A stretch of 64,000 bases of DNA from Charina bottae (taxonomy: Eukaryota > Chordata > Lepidosauria > Squamata > Charinaidae): assembly GCA_023362775.1 (NCBI GenBank), contig JALMGJ010000019.1:580501-644500 (forward strand), in the 5' to 3' direction. A program made the position numbers and the translations under genes. The notes under the pieces are model-generated. The model was not told the origin of the DNA. It saw only the letters and a program-made list of their open reading frames with translations, and did no database searches. Positions 35,017 to 46,279 of this stretch are shown here, piece after piece; positions within the stretch are counted from its first letter, which is position 1, and every line of letters begins with the position of its first letter.

Positions 35017-35017
35017 A
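34683..35017 (+). mobile_element. Sauria-type SINE (copy 2 of composite)
   Basis: Same structure and orientation as the copy at 34151, nearly identical in sequence, ending in two ACCTTT units directly at the 12-bp target duplication. The similar low divergence suggests both copies are of similar age. Confidence 0.9.
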
Positions 35018-36479
35018 TATTCCCTTTACTCTGAATGCAATTCCCAGTACAAAAAAGGGTAGACCATCAGGTGGCCTGAGTTCTATGGTTTCTGTTAAAC
35101 TCAATGTCCCAGTATTTATGCTGGAGTCTTGCTCAAATGTGGCTCTAGCCCTCCTACTCAGATTTAAATTTTACACTGTATTACTTGTTAATGTATACTT
35201 CCCCCCAGTTCGTGGGCCTAATAGGGAAATAAATAATTTGTGGGATCAGTTGGATACCCACGTAAATTTGCTATCATGTCAGTACCCAGACTCGATCATG
35301 ATAATAGCTGGTGATTTTAACGCACGTATTGGCCAATCTGATGCCTCTCTGCAAACTCATTTTAAGTGGCCAATGCCCCCTAAAACCGATGTGGGCTATT
35401 TATCAGCCAGACAATCTGAAGACCAAAAACGTAATATTGCAGGATTTCGTTTGGCTCAATTTGTGGACAGCTTAGATCTAGTTCTACTTAATGGCACTAT
35501 CAGGGGTGACATAAAAGGGGAGTTTACATTCTGGTGCCCAAATGGGGCCGCTGTAGTTGATTATTTTAGTATGATTTCCTGGAACTTCGTACGTCATATG
35601 GCTTACTTTTACATTGGAACTCGCCCTGATAGTGACCACTTTCCACTAATTTGTCTTTTTGATTCTAAAACCAATCTCGAATCATTAGAAGTCACCCACT
35701 GCCCCATTGACATTACAATGAAGGGGCAAGTACAAAATAAATGGTCTCAAGATTTGGCTAAAATTATGTCTGGAATGTTGACCTCAGAGCCCCTGCTTCA
35801 AATGCATACCCAGATTTGCTCATCTGATTCATATGAACAAGTAATATCGCTGTATCAATCAATTATTGTTCATCTTCAAGCCCCCCCGACAAGATTTACA
35901 ACAGCTAATTGCGTTTATGCACATAAAAGATCTAAATCTTGGTGTGATAATGACTGCATTAAAGCCAAAAAGGCTCTCTTAAACGCAATAACTTCCTTTC
36001 GCCAGGAAAATTCTGCAAATGCCTCAAAATTACTTAAGATTCAGATATATATATATATATATAAAGATCTCTTAAAGATAAAGAAACAGCAGGCTATAAG
36101 AGAGAATTGGAGTAATTTAATTTTAGCAGCAAAGCTCAAGAATTCCACTTTGTTCTGGTGTTTAATAAATCAGTTTCTTACCGATAGACGGTTTGGCCCC
36201 ATTACACAAATATCTGCAGATAAATGGGAGGATCATTTTAATAACATCTGTAAAAGGGAATCTGCTGTAATCTCAGATGTGATTCCCCCTTGCAATGACC
36301 CCCCGGATTGGCCGCCAGTACCCATAGCTGAGGTTAAAGATCTAATTGTGCAACTAAAACCACGTAAAGCATCTGGAGGTGACTTTATCCCCCCAGAATT
36401 AATGAGGGAAAATAAAGAGTGGTGGGACCCAGTTTTGGCCACCTTATTTACACACATTAATAATACAGGAAAATTCTGA
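34992..36479 (+). pseudogene. LINE endonuclease/RT open frame, truncated (495 codons)
   Basis: The first codons belong to the SINE tail; real LINE sequence begins at about 35017. The frame holds most of the endonuclease and the start of the reverse transcriptase. A microsatellite (36044-36063) has expanded inside it without breaking the frame, adding a run of Ile-Tyr. The stop at 36477 is a decay mutation, because LINE similarity continues in another frame (NQAIVVPFSKNKGNRLDPTN, YRPISLLNTINKLYARFLYS). Confidence 0.7.
36044..36063. repeat. (AT)n microsatellite inside a LINE frame
   Basis: About ten AT units, in frame, coding alternating Ile and Tyr within the 495-codon LINE frame. Confidence 0.9.
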
Positions 36480-36705
36480 CTGGAATCAGGCCATTGTTGT
36501 ACCGTTTTCCAAAAATAAAGGAAATAGACTCGACCCTACAAATTATAGGCCTATCAGTTTATTAAACACAATAAATAAACTTTATGCCAGATTTTTATAT
36601 TCAAAGTTAGTCGATTGGGTACAAAATGAAAATATTATTGCTGAAGAACAGGCCGGATTTAGAGAGGAACGGTCAACGCTAGATCCTTGTTTGGTTCTCC
36701 ACCAT

Positions 36706-38307
36706 TTGGCACCCCCCCCCCCCCCCGCACATTTCAGCTTCTGAAGAAAACCCTCTCGCACCGCTGCTTGTGCACAGAGAGGAGCAGATCGGGCCCGGGG
36801 GTGAAGGGGAGGCCCACGCTTCATGGCACACTGTGGTCCATGCCTGCACCGGTCTCCTCAGAGGGCGGGAGGGCAGCAGAACGGCCTGCCAGCTCCCAGG
36901 CTGGCTTCCACGCCTGCAGACCTCCAACCCGTTTCCAGACTCTCGGCCTCGATGGGGGAGGGGTGCCTGCCCAGCTCCTGCAATGTGCATGCCGCCCTGC
37001 GCCACCCCCTCGCCACCATGGGCAGGATCCGGCTGTGCCCCCCCCTCCCGGCTGCGCGTATGGGGAGGGCTCCCGTGAAGAGGGGTTCTGCCAGCAGCAG
37101 GGAGCCTTCCTTTCCTTCCAGGAAGCCGACCTCGCCCCCCCCCGCGCCCCCCCGCCCCTTCTTTCAAGGCTTTCCCCACGTTCTCATTCACAGGCCTCTC
37201 CCTCTCTCCCCCCAGCCCAGACCCTCCAAAGGGTTTGGGCAGCCTTCATTTATTGCAGGTTGTTTCAGCGTGAACTGAAGATGCATTCGCACGACTGACA
37301 ACACACCCTTACCTCGTTTTTGTCGTGAGCAGGTATATGGTTAAAATGTTCGCAGGCTTGCCAAAATAAAATATTTTCTTCACTAAATTCCTTCCGTAAA
37401 AACTCCTAGTTGGAAAGAGTAATTAAAAATCCCATTGAAATAAAGTGTCCAACGATACTCCAAAGCCCGCGAGATCCCAATTCCTGGAACGTCTCCCCCG
37501 GAAATCGGCTGTTGCGAGGGACGGCCCGGGCCTGGCCTCTCTCTCACGGGACGTGCTGAGGCTGGGTTTGGGGAGACCCGGGTCCAAGCCTGCTGGTGGG
37601 ACTCGAAAGCGAATCGAACCGAAAGAGCAACAGGATTAAGCACTTGGGCTATGATGATTAGTCCTCCTGGGGCAGCTCTTGGAAGGGTCATGGGGCACCG
37701 TGCTTGGGATGGCACAGGAGGAGACAGCAATTACTGGAGCACGCTCTAGCATACAACGGAGGAAAATCCAGAGGCCTGAGCTCAATCTGTCCATCTCCTG
37801 GCGCAAGGGATTAAGCTGGGGGAGCACTGTGCAAGGTCCCCCTACCCAGAATAGATCTAGACAGTCAGCCATATCCAGACGTTCTTGAAGCTATGATGCC
37901 CTGCTTGTTCACATACTTTGCCCAGAAAAGCATGGTTTGAAATTATTAGACTTATTTGGGGCCCAGGAGAGTATCACACCCCAAACCCACGGATGATCTT
38001 TTTTCCAACCAAGGTCGTAAGTGGCTGGGTGCAGCCCACGTTCTTTCTCCCACAGGAAGCTCCAGACCTCCCCTGAGGATTCGGCCCCGAGCCCTGCCGA
38101 GGGCTCTGCTCAGGCGAGGGAAGCCTGGCCGAGGGGGATCATTCACGAGGTCACAGGCCAGGCTGGCCGTTTTATTCAACCTTGGGATAACGCTGCCACA
38201 GATAGCGCCAGGATTCTGTGGTCGATTTTACTTAGACAGTATTCGGTGCGGTTTGTTTTGGTTAATACAAAACCAAAACTATAGTTTAGTTATTCTCCAT
38301 TGCTTAC
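36706..38307. other. RGS12 intronic sequence around exon 37313-37405
   Basis: The GC-rich segment 36720-37250 is open on both strands but unrecognised. It lies immediately after the LINE break, so it may be unrelated inserted DNA. Confidence 0.35.
37313..37405 (-). CDS. RGS12: RGS12 exon: RGS domain, second segment
   Basis: Encodes 31 residues, in phase 0 at both ends. It contains the highly conserved RGS core EFSEENILFWQACEHFNH, whose Glu-Glu-Asn (EEN) lies in the G-alpha contact surface. The acceptor is ccaactag and the donor GAG|gtaagg. It joins directly to the RYFS end of the previous exon and to the LSFRAQEIF start of the next, giving an uninterrupted RGS fold. Confidence 0.94.
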
Positions 38308-38477
38308 AGAGAAATATCGAATACCAAGGGGATCCTGAAGAAGTCGTTCAAACGAAACAGCCCAACTGGCAACTCTTCTTTCTCGGTGTCGCTGGCAGCT
38401 CTGGACACTGGGCAGACTGGCATTGCTGCTGAAACTGGTATCGCTGGCACCATCTTTCAAGTCACTGTGATTGAGCT
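38308..38477 (-). CDS. RGS12: RGS12 exon: serine-rich lead and start of RGS domain
   Basis: Encodes 56 residues after a split glutamate codon. A serine-rich stretch ending in SNASLPSVQSC is followed by the first helix region of the RGS domain, VASWAVSFERLLQDPLGIRY. The exon is bounded by a ccaccacag acceptor and a TCT|gtaagc donor. It enters in phase 1 (split Glu, as in mammalian RGS12 where the preceding large PDZ/PTB exon ends) and leaves in phase 0. It is the most 5' RGS12 exon in the window. An alternative first exon for short isoforms could lie to its right but was not recognised. Confidence 0.93.
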
Positions 38478-38870
38478 CTGTGGTGGCAGCAAAGAACAAA
38501 TTAATCTGGCAATAGATTTGTGGCTGCATCTGAAATCAAACACGATGAAATCTCTCTTTCACTCCTACAGGGAGAACGCGAGAAAGACAGCCGGGGACTG
38601 TGGATCAAAATGCATTTGCTAGTAACGCAAAGTCCAGTGCTCAATTACCTTCACTGCACATCACCACCTACTCCCTACTGCAAATTCTTGGATGAAGAGC
38701 ACTTGTTCATGGGTTAATTTCTACAACCTACATGTTTCAATAACCCCTCCAGTCAAAAGAATTTAAAGATACTTCCAGTATTCCAACCATTATTTTAAGT
38801 GGTTTATAAACAATATTTTTGAATGCTTACAGCTTGAGTATATTTCATAGGATTTACAAGTTTTCTAGGC

Positions 38871-38915
<45 letters not shown>

Positions 38916-38925
38916 ATCTATCTAT
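38871..38925. repeat. (CTAT)n microsatellite
   Basis: About 13 CTAT units with one interruption (ctatcatcta). Confidence 0.95.
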
Positions 38926-39822
38926 CACTTAAATGTATATACGGCGTATATTGGAACCTAGGAAGGGCCAGGTTCAAATCTTATTGGATGACTTTGGGCT
39001 AATATCAACTTCTCAGCCCAACCTACTGTACCTCAAAGGGTGGCTGTGTCTACAACATAGGAGTGCCCTTAATTTTTAGGAGGTAACAGAGGGGCTAGGT
39101 TGAGTTATTGGACCCCCAAATGCCACTGTCTTTGTGCAAAGGCACAGAGTCAGGGGAACAAACAGGAAGACATCGGAGCCTTAAGGCAGGAAGGAGAATA
39201 TGGGTTCACAGAAACCTGATGAGATGACACTCAGGAGTGAAATGCAAGGCTGGAAGTGTGGAACATATTCAAAATGGATATGGTGGACTGGGGGAGGGGG
39301 AGGGGGAGGATATAGGACTGGTGGGCACATGCACTGGGATCCAGCAATCTTAGCATTTGAGTTAAGGATACAGGGAAGAGGAAACAACAAAAATATTATT
39401 GGGGTGTACGTGTAACGATATAGACCACCAAGACAGGGAGATGACTTCCTGGTCCAGGTTACAGAACTTTCAGGAATGAGACACTTAGCAATATTGCAGA
39501 CATCAACTACATAGAGATCTGTTGGAAAGGCAACTTGGCCAAGACTGCAAGGTCCCCCAAATTTCTCAGTGGCCTTGCTTACTGTTTCATCTTCCAAGAT
39601 CATTGAAGAAATGAACAAGGGGTTCAGGTTTACTAGATCTGGTGGCAACCAAGAGGGAAGACCTGGGTCATGGGGAAAATACAGTGGGAACTTTGGGAAG
39701 ACGTGACCATGTCGTGCTGTAGTTCAAGGTATTACAGAAAGAGAAACTGGAGCATAGGCATACATGCACACTAGATTTCAGAAGACCCTATTTCAACAAG
39801 CCTAGAGAAGCAGAAGCCAGGA

Positions 39823-39824
39823 TT

Positions 39825-39879
<55 letters not shown>

Positions 39880-39883
39880 TTTT
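39823..39883. repeat. (ATTT)n microsatellite
   Basis: About 15 ATTT units at the edge of the MIR-like repeat; possibly its poly-A-like tail in reverse. Confidence 0.93.
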
Positions 39884-40310
39884 CTATCCCACCTTTATTA
39901 ATTTTATAAATAACTCAAGGCGGTGAACATACCAAATACTCCTTCCTCCTCCTATTTTCCCCACAACAACCACCCTGTGAGGTGAGTTGGGCTGAGAGTG
40001 AGTGACTGGCTCAAGGTCACCCAGCCGGCTTTCATGCCTAAGGCAGGACTGGAACTCTCAGTCTCCTGGTTTGCCATTGGCTCCTTCCTAGGGCTGAGGG
40101 ACAGGGACTGGCCAAAGGTCACCCAGCCGGCTTTTGTGCCTAAGGCGGGATTACAACTCTCAGTCTCCTGGTTTGCCATTGGCTCCTTCCTAGGGCTGAG
40201 GGACAGGGACTGGCCCAAGGTCACCCAGCCGGCTTTCGTGCCTGAGGCAGGACTAGAAGTCCCCGTCTCCTGGTTTCTAGCCCGTTGCCTTAACCACTAG
40301 CCCAAACTGG
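39884..40310. repeat. MIR/CORE-like repeat with internal 102-bp triplication
   Basis: The repeat has the conserved core ACTGGCCCAAGGTCACCCAGCCGG common to MIR-type SINEs and some LINE 3' ends. This core is present three times, in head-to-tail units with a period of 102 bp (anchors CTCCTGG at 40064, 40166 and 40268). A related single copy lies at 32545-32622. Confidence 0.75.
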
Positions 40311-40760
40311 ATCCTTTGGAGAAAAATCTTCAGATCAAATGGAGTGCAGGAGATCTGGGAACTTCTCAAAAATAAAACACTGGAGGTTCAACCGCACACT
40401 ATTAACATATTCAAAAATAGCGGTCAGTTTAGGAAAGCCTTATGGATGTACAGAGGACTGAAGAGCAGGAGATGGGGAAAGAGATGATGTTCCTATCTTT
40501 GTAAAGGGGAAAAACAGGAGCTGGGTGACTGTACAGTACAGTACCCACATGGGTTTATCAAGAATAAATCACCCCACGCCAGCCTTATCTCCTTTTTTGA
40601 TGGCGGGACTCGTATTCAATCAGCAAAGCATTCAACAGAGCCTCCCATGAGATCCTAGAAGAGGAGGTCTTGAAATGCTGGCTAGCCTATGCTATCATGA
40701 GATAGGTACAGAGCTCACTGAACAATTGTACCCAACCAGCGCATGTCAATGGCTCCACAT

Positions 40761-43700
40761 CAAGCTAGATGAAGGGCTGAGGGACAAATCACCCAACTTG
40801 ACATTCCACAAAGTCCTCAGCTCTCTTGCTCCTTGAACTTGACTTTTGCTAAAGAACCGGCAATACATTACTGATCTGGAAGCTACTTTTCTGTGGGGCA
40901 ACCAGATCTAGCCTTCAAAAATCTGGATGCCTACAGTCTTTGTTGCCATCTAGTGATCTCCTGGAATTTTGCAGCCCAAGTATTATAGCCAAATGTTCTT
41001 CCCGAAATCCCCTGCTTCTGCTTGCCCGGCTTTGCTGTTCTCTACCCCAGATGGTAGCAGAGATACAGACAACTCCACCTCCTTCCCGCCTCCTATGCTT
41101 GTCCAGAGTCTGTGGCGCAGATGAGAAGTCTGATGTACAGTCATTGTCAACCACCTTTTTAAGGTTTGCATCCAGAAAGGTGAGAATTAACTAATACATT
41201 AAATAAATACATACATATTCACATAAATTACCACAGCAACTTGCACTGATCAGTGGAAGTGCCAAGCCCAACTGAAATAAACATATCATTGGCAACACAC
41301 ATGCTGTAAATAAGGCAAAAACAGAAACTTTTTGTAGCAGCAGCTAACAAAATCTGCTGAAGGTCTGGCACTGTTTGACTTGACCATGGGGTAGACTGTA
41401 TATTTTATATATTTAACATGCTGCTTGTTTTTGCAAATTAGAGAGAAAGAATCAGGACAACTAGCTACCCACAGAACCAACCTCTGACCGAGAAAACCCT
41501 GAAAGACCGAACGTGGGACCGGGCTGGGGACCTGCTCAGCTGTTTCTCCTCCGATCTGGCGAATTTCCATGCCAGGTTCCTTAGATCAGGCTTAAGGGCA
41601 AGGAAAGTTTTACTGACATTATAAACTTTATGAGGATGCCTAGATTTGGAAGAGGATTGTTGGTGTTGTTATTTCAATTTACAGGCATGCCTCGTCGCAT
41701 TGCGCTTCACAGGTATTGCTTTTTTTTACAAATTGAAGGTCTGTGGCAACCCCGCATCAAGCGAGTCTATTGGAGCCATTTTCCCAACAGGTTAGCATTT
41801 TTTAGCAATAAAGTATCTTTAAGTAAGGATGTTCATTGTTTTTTTAGACATAATGCTTTTGCACACTTAATAGACTACAGTATAGTGTAAATATAACTTT
41901 TATATGCACTGGGAAACCCCAAAATTTGTACGACGACTCACTTTATTGCAATGTTCGCTTCATTGCGGTGGTCTGGAATTGAACCTGCAATATCTCCGAG
42001 GCATGCCTGTCTTCCCGCCTTTCTAACTAGATGGCACTCAAGGTGGCTAACCATGTAAGTATTTACCAATTCAAGACCATATGGGTTTTTTAATGACCAA
42101 AGGGCAATTAATTAGCAAACACCATAAAAGTCCGGGACCCTGAAGCAAGTCTTTTCTAAATGATAAATAAACTGAAGAGGGAAAACACTCCTGTGGGTGA
42201 AAGCAACAGAAGCAGCCAAGCCTCCTCTAAGCAATTGTCAGTGAACTGGAACTGCAGATCGCCTGTCCCCTCCCGAACCCTGCTGCCCCTACAGCGGCAG
42301 CAGTGGCAGTGGGTTCCTCCTCACCTTCCCTCCCGTTTCAAGAGCATCACAGCCAGAGGACCACCCTGAGCAACCATCACCCCCCCCAACCGTGGGACTG
42401 GGGAACGGCCAGGCTTCCTAAGGAGGCTGGGCGTTGTAGTTCAGCGGCCCCTGGAAGACCCGGACCGAAGGAGGGGACCAGAAGAAGCTGCCGGACGTAA
42501 TCAGGGTCTCTTTCGGCTGTGCGGGTAACCCTTCCCCAGTTTCCCCAGTCAAGAAGGCAGAACTCGGATAGGCAATGTTTGAAGCTGTTCTATCAGTAAC
42601 CCGCTCTGCTTTGCCTGGGCAGCTCACCTATTAGGCTTTCGGAGGCTCTGAATGGCATTTCTTTAACGGATGCGGTTTTTTGTTAGAATGATTTCTGTAT
42701 ATCTAAACCCACCCTGATTAAGTTAAAGGGCCATTTGGGAGTGCAACTGCTCTGCCTCAGCATCATTAAGAAACACCCCTCTGCTCAAAGGGACCTCTTG
42801 ACCAAACTGATTAATTCAGTCTTTAAGTGGGCAAAAACAGCCAATGAATAGTTTTAAAATACAAACATATCAGCAGCAAGTAAAATTAAAAGCTGGTCTG
42901 TACTGGCTTTATTTTTCTAAATAAATCCTGGAATTGTTCCTACCCAAAACAGGAATGTTTTTGCTCTCCCATTGATGTGTAGTGTATGGAAATAAATCTT
43001 TTTCCGGTGCCTCTGATCGTCACTGTCGTAGACAGGATGGGGGCAGCGCAAGCCCCCACAGGCACACACCTTTGCCGGTTATAGGGAGAATAACCGGTCT
43101 GCCTGCTTTGGATCCACAAACGGCTGGGCAGGGGGGGACCTGCAGGACCCCCGGCTGGGATCAGCCCAACCTACCAGATCATCTAGGGAGGATCTCCTCC
43201 TCGCCCCAAAGGAAGCCGAAGCCCGAAAGCGCTGCGCCGGGGCCTGGGAGAGTCTCCTGCGGAGACCAGGCCGGGAACGGACTTCCGTGTTCGTTTCCAG
43301 GAGCTGTTTTGGAGAGGGTTGCAACTGAACGCATGCACTGCGCTATTTTATATTCCTTTCTATTTCCTTTTATTCTAAAAAATGTGATTTGCTTGGTTCT
43401 GTTGTGTCTTTGGTTTGGGGTTTTCAGATGGTTATTTTATTAGCTTTTTAATAATACTGTGGGTGTTTTAATATTTTTCTATATTATTTATCATGTAAAG
43501 TGCAGAGGGTTCTTGGACAGTGTTGGGATATACATATAATATAAATAAATATGGTGGTTACATTAAGAGTTTGACTGGACCCAAAGCACTGATAAATTTA
43601 ACCTGTAAACTGCCCCCCCCCCAAATCCAAGTCTTCTGGTGGACCCTGCCCTGCACCGAGTTGGACTAGAGGCCCCTTCCAGTATGACTGCATGAAGTAG

Positions 43701-44639
43701 TACCTATTTCTCAGAATGAGGCATGTTGGATATTATTCCAACATAGCAAAGCCACGGTTAATGTTATATTTTTCAGATGGGCTGCAGCGGGATTTTTCCT
43801 TCCTTTCCTCCCTGTATCAGATGCATCAGATGGAGTTTTTTCCAAGCCATCCCGCGGGGACGGAGCAGCCCGGCGAGGTCCACAGAGCTGCTGGGCGTCC
43901 GTCCGCAGGCCGGGCAGAACAGAGGCTGGAGGCAGCCTCCACAAACCCTGACTTCTCCCTGCCGGAACCTGTAATTCGCAAGGTGCTGGGGGGAGGCACA
44001 CCCAGGCCAGCCTTCCCCCCAGGGCCCAACTGCACAGCCTGCAGGCTTGCGGGGGGGGGGGGGGGGAGAGAGAAGGCGGCATTAGGCCTCCCTGGGGATC
44101 GAGTGCCAGGAGGGCAAGGGGAGCATTAGCATTCGACCCGTCGGACTCTCTGCTCAGTACATTCTAAGTAACAAGCTTTATAACATCATAAAGGGGAGGA
44201 AACACCTCCATCGTTTTTACAAACAAACAGGAAGAGGACTGGCAAGTAAGAATCAGCAAAGACGTTACCTAGGTAAAGCTGGTATGAGCCCCTGTGGTGG
44301 TGCCACTTCACCAGATACCTCAAGCCATCATACATCGAAGGCTGTCCTTCAGCAGCCATGCCCGGCGGAGGGGCCGACCCCCGGAGACGGCCGGGCCGGC
44401 CTTCCGTGAGCAGCAGTGGCCAACATGGTTCTTCTCTACTACTTTCCCCTATTTTACTGCATTTTCTCCAAATGGCATTTTCCTCTGGCAGCCTTAAGCG
44501 ATGCTCCTTACACACTTGAGGCAAAGCTTATCGAATGCGACATCAATAATTGAAAGGAAAAGCCTTTAACTGCTGCTGCGGAAGGAACATTAATTATTCA
44601 CACTACACTGAAATGCAAGGACGGCAGCGGTGCGCAAGC
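40761..44639. other. Intronic or 5' sequence of RGS12 with few recognisable features
   Basis: Only the Tigger-like MITE is clear. A fragment of a common MITE (GGGCGTTGTAGTTCAGCGGC) lies near 42430. GC-rich blocks at 43080-43330 and 43800-44130 are unassigned. Confidence 0.35.
41682..42009. mobile_element. Tigger1-like (pogo/mariner) MITE
   Basis: A 328-bp element with CAGGCATGCCTCG at the left and its complement CGAGGCATGCCTG at the right, and a TA just before the left end. The interior keeps both outer parts of a Tigger-type transposon (TACAAATTGAAGGTCTGTGG on the left; TAATAGACTACAGTATAGTG on the right), joined by a large internal deletion that removes the transposase. By memory it is very close to the mammalian Tigger1 consensus. 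Confidence 0.8.
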
Positions 44640-46250
44640 AGCCGCAACTGAAACGCAAGTCCCACAGCCACACGTCCTGCACTCCACACCCCCGAACATT
44701 CTGGGCAACGGACGGGAAGACCCAACTCAGAGGTGCTGGTCTGGGGGAGGTCCAGGCCCTGAGCCAAGCCGAGCTTTGAAGGCAACAACCAGCACCTTGG
44801 ATTCCCCTGGACGCGAACCAGCAGCCCGTGCAGTTCTCGCAGGAGCGCCTTGACCTGGGGGAACCTCAGCGCACCCCCGGTTACCTGGGCCATTGCGTGC
44901 TTCCCCAGCTGGAGCTTTCAAGTGGCCTTCAAGGGCAGCCTCCTGTACGGCTGATGGCAACCATCCAACTGCAAGGGGACAAGGGCACGAGTGACCAAGA
45001 GCAACGCTTCCTGTTCCAGAAAGGCCACAACTGGAGTACCGGGTGTTTGTCAGATGGGCCTCCTGGCCACTTCCTCCACCTGCTGTGAGGCCAGGGAAAA
45101 CCCCCGATTGCAAGCCAGCCCCATCAGGGAATGCAACCCCACCCAGAGTCAAAGGCGAGGGGTCTCTGGAAACAGCCAGCATTCAAATCCACTGCCTTGC
45201 TGGAATTCAGCTTAAGCACCGTCCTCCCCATCTGGGCCCTAACTGCCTCCAGACATTGGGCCAGGTTGCCCACCACGTCTCCAGGGCCCCCCCGGGGCAC
45301 AGCAGCACGGAGAACCACAGGCTCAGCTGAGCCCAGATGACCCTGCAAGATGGGGCTGGACCTGCCCACCTCACTCGCTGTTTTACCCTCTGGGTACTGT
45401 GTGAATTGGTTGCAGTCTTCTGCCTTGGTTTTCTCTAACGAGTCACCTTACATATACTGCCGGCCAGCTGTCTGTGAATGCAATAAAAGTGGACCTCACT
45501 CTGCCAGTCTTACCGCCATAATGTAGGCTTGTACATGTTTGGTCACACTCGCTTTTGTTTTCTGCCAGCACCTCTCAAGATTCCTCTGAAATTGTTTCAT
45601 CTCCCATAGCTTCTTAGAAAATCAAGGGAACCTTGCATCAATGGCCAAAGAGAGATTGCTGAGGAGCTACCCTATCGAGCACCACAGCTGACCCCTTACT
45701 TGAGAGGTCAGCCAGGCATCCAGCAGAACTGCCCAACGGGGTTTTGGGAAACTCCCCAATGACCTTTGGAAGCCTATAGGGTCTGCGAGACTCCTGGGGC
45801 AGACTAAGCGAAAAGGCCCTTGGGGAGTCTTTGGTGCTCTCTGAGCCTTGTTGTTTTCATGCAGACGTTTCATTGCCAGGCTAGGCCCTTCCTCCCCACA
45901 GAGATCCGGGGCACCGGTAAACTGCATGGTAGCTAGAGAGCAATCTGACCCTGACGTGGTACTAATGGAAATGTCCCCCACCCCCAGATCACTTCTCAGG
46001 TGCTCCAAGACAAAACCCAGATCTAACGTATGGTCCCTTATGTAGGTTGGGCCCATGACTTCCTGGGCAAGCCCATGGTTGTCGTAGTGGCCATTAACAC
46101 ACCAGCTGTGTCCCTGGCCCCTAGTGAAGGCAAGCTGAAATCCTCCAGAATCCAAAGTCTCAGGGATTCGAACACCAACTTCGCACCGAAATCAAGAATC
46201 TCAGATGGGGATACTGATACAGCCACAATGTCCCTGGCTTGTTCCTAAGG
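44640..46250 (-). mobile_element. L2 LINE relic (endonuclease and RT end, internally deleted)
   Basis: On the minus strand, 46250-45640 gives endonuclease-like MGPTYIRDHTLDLGFVLEHL, and 45400-45100 gives LAQCLEAVRAQMGRTVLKLN, the L2 region after the RT active site. The interval 44900-44640 gives the C-terminal VVAFKARLGSGPGPP. The RT core is missing. The two parts may be one copy or two. Confidence 0.6.
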
Positions 46251-46279
46251 TCCAGCCTCACAAAGAGCACCTCAGAACA

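Larger units (their letters stand above)
33240..36705 (+). mobile_element. Non-LTR LINE, 5' part (Ingi/Vingi-like), interrupted
   Basis: From about 33240 a frame (MFHDVIVN...) runs to 33748 and probably covers an ORF1 or N-terminal region. An endonuclease start follows (ILAWNVAGWKAKMSDV, then LLFQETWAMEDLLLPGYIPF in another frame). After the 0.9-kb insertion at 34119-35016 the frame resumes (YIPFTLNAIPSTKKG) and continues to 36477, with IMIIAGDFNARIGQSD, VVDYFSMIS and SDHFPLI endonuclease motifs. The reverse-transcriptase start is LKPRKASGGDFIPPELM, and NYRPISLL with EEQAGFREERSTLDPC comes after a frameshift. The element stops at about 36705; the RT catalytic motifs and 3' end are missing. 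The Ingi/Vingi-like assignment is from memory of RT style. It is inactive. Confidence 0.75.
11861..38477 (-). other. RGS12: RGS12 locus, central portion (11 exons placed)
   Basis: RGS12 accelerates GTP hydrolysis on Gi/Go alpha subunits through its RGS domain. It also binds activated Ras and Raf through two tandem Ras-binding domains, and inhibits GDP release from Gi alpha through a GoLoco motif. Eleven minus-strand exons total 1427 coding bases and join in phase, with one exception between 18073 and 14572. Their translations follow the vertebrate RGS12 order: RGS domain, basic linker, RBD1, RBD2, pre-GoLoco segment. RGS14 shares this architecture, but the linker and pre-GoLoco sequences match RGS12 as I remember it, and the long introns suit RGS12, which is a large gene. 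The PDZ/PTB exon (about 1.9 kb in mammals) would show as a long minus-strand frame; none exists up to 64000, so the intron 5' of 38477 exceeds 25 kb. The promoter, start codon, GoLoco exon, stop codon and 3' UTR are not visible. Confidence 0.93.
39190..40760 (+). mobile_element. CR1 LINE relic with nested repeats
   Basis: Degraded translation matches CR1: 39400-39700 resembles the endonuclease (PPRQGDDFLVQ, REICWKGNLAK, IEEMNKGFRFTRSGG), 40340-40450 the linker, and 40550-40650 the RT (HGFIKNKSPHASLISFFDGG). An (ATTT)n tract and a triplicated MIR/CORE-like SINE (39823-40310) interrupt it. Confidence 0.55.

Noticed and set aside
36687..37298. 203-codon plus-strand frame after the LINE break
   Set aside because: Starts in a C homopolymer, is Pro/Ala-rich with other frames and the opposite strand also open, and shows no recognised protein.
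11861..38477. RGS14 instead of RGS12
   Set aside because: Both share the RGS-RBD-RBD-GoLoco plan, but the linker (GKAKSGRSLNEE), RBD2 (INRSVGLKAKPTKPVTEVLR) and pre-GoLoco (GKHNSFKLKGE) sequences follow RGS12, and the gene is too large for RGS14.
38871..38925. CRISPR-like regular repeats
   Set aside because: Simple CTAT microsatellite without spacers, in a vertebrate genome.
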